This document shows, in pieces, positions 5,597-6,665 of a DNA stretch of 6,665 nucleotides. The position numbers were made by a program, and so were the translations under genes. The notes under the pieces were generated by a model, which made no database searches, was not told the DNA's origin, and saw only the letters and a list, made by a program, of their open reading frames with translations. This DNA is from Clostridiales bacterium. Lineage in GTDB: Bacteria > Bacillota > Clostridia > Lachnospirales > Lachnospiraceae. Within the stretch, counting starts at the first letter, position 1. Each line of letters opens with the position of its first letter. Location of the stretch: assembly GCA_020859965.1 (NCBI GenBank), contig JAJBVF010000385.1, positions 1 through 6,665 of the forward strand, written 5' to 3'.

Positions 5597-5719
5597 TTTT
5601 ACGCCATTCTCGTACACCCAGTATGGCGGAGAGTATGGGCTGCCGGATTTTTCCTGATGATATCATCCTCTACCGCCATAGTAAACGACGCAAGTCGTTT
5701 TACTTCGCGCAAATTTCAT
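5483..5719. other. Structured spacer between hsp20 promoter and GH79 gene
   Basis: No convincing gene. It holds an 8-base tandem duplication CGGGCATC (5537-5552), a 12-base perfect palindrome GATGATATCATC (5656-5667), and several inverted arms. TATGGCGGAGAG (5622-5633) pairs with CTCTACCGCCATA (5668-5680) with one bulge. Part of the first arm (ATGGCG) can instead pair with CGCCAT at 5602-5607. No T run follows any of the stems on the minus strand, so a classical terminator for the GH79 gene is not visible. Confidence 0.5.
5681..5703. repeat. Hairpin with GCAA loop downstream of the GH79 gene
   Basis: GTAAACGAC (5681-5689), loop GCAA, then GTCGTTTTAC (5694-5703), with one extra T on the right arm. 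It begins 16 bases past the GH79 stop on the minus strand and directly abuts the larger TATGGCGG/CCGCCATA stem. It probably marks or protects the 3' end of that transcript. Confidence 0.45.
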
Positions 5720-6665
5720 TTACAAAATTATAAATGTACACGTAGCCGGTGCAAGCGTAATGGTTCCTGAAGGACAATATTCCGGAATTATTTCCGGTAC
5801 TTCATTGTCTGGCCCCAGCACTAAAGGTCTCCCATTTAAGGTCATGACGGTGGCTCGGAGATTTCCGCTCTCACCGGCCAGAGTATATAGTTCAGCCTCT
5901 TTCGGGAGCACGACTGACGTAGCTTCCGTCAGAGAATTATTCAAAATCAAATAGGCAATACCCTTTTTCCCGTCCCTTCTGCTGTGAGCAAAGACATGGG
6001 CTCCCTCTCGTATTTCTTCTTTTGCGTCATAAACAACCGTTCCCATCAGTTGATTCCAGATAAGGAATGCAAAATAATTCGGTCTCGGATGAAAGGTTCC
6101 ATGTTCAAGAAGACCATAATCAGAGCTGCTTAAGGTATTATGGAAAATGACGCCTTTTGTTATTTTGGAAAATCCGCCCAGCTCATTTAATGTCCGAAAT
6201 ACATCCATATAGGTGGATGCCCATGTATCTCCGCCGCCGGCTGCATCTCCGGACTCCGTCACCCACATTTCCCCATCCGGACAATATTTGTCGCGCAGCT
6301 TTGCGGAATCTTTCGCAAAACCGACAGCACCATCCAGATAAGCTTCAGAGAGCGCCTCTGATGCCGGCCAATGGGCACTGGCAATCACCTTTGCCAGCCG
6401 CTCTGATACCCCATTATAGTAATGATAGCTGTATACATCCAGCGGTTCTTTGGTGCCGCTCATCAGATCATCCGTGCTGCACAAAGTTCCCATAACCCGT
6501 TCCACATCTCCAGGAGAACCTTCATCATCAGACTTCCCGCTTCGTATTTCCCCACTATCTGTAGTACATGGTCCGACGCACAGACACTCAGGATAATTTG
6601 CACGTACCCAATGGAAAAAAATGTCCTGATCTCTATGATAATCCTCCGGCGTATACCCTTCCGGG
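5720..6665 (-). CDS. GH79 heparanase/beta-glucuronidase-like glycoside hydrolase, 5' end cut by window
   Basis: The frame enters from the right edge (first full codon 6662-6664) and stops at TAA 5720-5722, giving 314 residues of the C-terminal part. GH79 enzymes are retaining clan A hydrolases that cleave glucuronic-acid linkages in heparan-type glycans, proteoglycans or aryl glucuronides. The order of motifs follows heparanase: VYSYHYYNG (about 77-85 of the visible part), MWVTESGDAAGGG with the likely nucleophile Glu (codon 6254-6256), a DYGLLEHGTFHPRPNYFAFLIWNQLMG segment, and a C-terminal beta-sandwich containing LNGRPL and a final TFIIL, as in the heparanase C-terminus. The acid/base Asn-Glu pair and any signal peptide are outside the window. 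A shorter GTG start at 6503-6505 lies inside the conserved frame and should not be used. The family assignment is good; the substrate is unknown. Confidence 0.82.
   Translation of the reverse strand, partial: PEGYTPEDYHRDQDIFFHWVRANYPECLCVGPCTTDSGEIRSGKSDDEGSPGDVERVMGTLCSTDDLMSGTKEPLDVYSYHYYNGVSERLAKVIASAHWPASEALSEAYLDGAVGFAKDSAKLRDKYCPDGEMWVTESGDAAGGGDTWASTYMDVFRTLNELGGFSKITKGVIFHNTLSSSDYGLLEHGTFHPRPNYFAFLIWNQLMGTVVYDAKEEIREGAHVFAHSRRDGKKGIAYLILNNSLTEATSVVLPKEAELYTLAGESGNLRATVMTLNGRPLVLGPDNEVPEIIPEYCPSGTITLAPATCTFIIL

Noticed and set aside
5498..5770. Plus-strand frame of 90 codons in the spacer before the GH79 end
   Set aside because: Runs through hairpins and into the antisense of the GH79 3' end, with no plausible product.
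6157..6495. Plus-strand frame of 112 codons
   Set aside because: Antisense to the conserved catalytic part of the GH79 gene.
6503..6505. GTG as a start codon giving a 261-residue GH79 protein
   Set aside because: The same frame continues upstream without a stop to the window edge with coherent sequence (YHRDQDIFFHWVRANYPE), so the GTG is internal.
1..6665. CRISPR array, tRNA, rRNA or insertion sequence
   Set aside because: No regularly spaced repeats, no cloverleaf, no ribosomal RNA sequence and no transposase frame were found on either strand.

Overview
The window looks like a chromosomal stretch of a Gram-positive, low-to-mid-GC anaerobe of the Clostridia, most likely a gut Lachnospiraceae-type bacterium. 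This is inferred from strong AGGAG-type ribosome sites, sigma-A-like promoters, a CIRCE-type heat-shock operator and the mix of glycoside hydrolases with a PucR-type regulator and a URO-D-like protein. No sequence search was possible, so the taxonomic call is only an inference.

Layout. Positions 1-1521 (minus) hold the first 507 residues of a GH3 beta-glycosidase, cut by the window edge. Upstream of it on the same strand, at about 1602-3140, is a PucR/CdaR-type regulator that could be cotranscribed with it. Diverging from the regulator is a 417-residue uroporphyrinogen-decarboxylase-like (methyltransferase superfamily) protein at 3264-4517 (plus). The short divergent region holds one promoter per direction, plus a perfect palindrome lying on the regulator's own -10 box. 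Positions 4518-4888 have no intact gene. They hold a possible 15-codon relic of an ATPase-type gene, an apparently orphaned terminator and several hairpins, including a good terminator for the next gene. At 4889-5329 (minus) is an Hsp20 small heat-shock protein with a clear sigma-A promoter and an overlapping CIRCE-like operator. Positions 5483-5719 are a structured spacer with competing stems and a doubtful small reading frame. From 5720 to the right edge (minus) is the C-terminal 314 residues of a GH79 heparanase/beta-glucuronidase-like enzyme.

How the genes may work together. The regulator, the GH3 enzyme and the URO-D-like protein look like one functional unit: a sugar is removed from a glycoside inside the cell (the GH3 has no signal peptide), and a URO-D/MtaA-type protein may handle methyl transfer from the released aglycone, under a PucR-type switch. 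This is inference; no corrinoid protein or partner methyltransferase is visible. Hsp20 is an independent stress gene under likely HrcA control. The GH79 enzyme suggests use of uronic-acid-containing glycans or glucuronides, but its operon lies outside the window.
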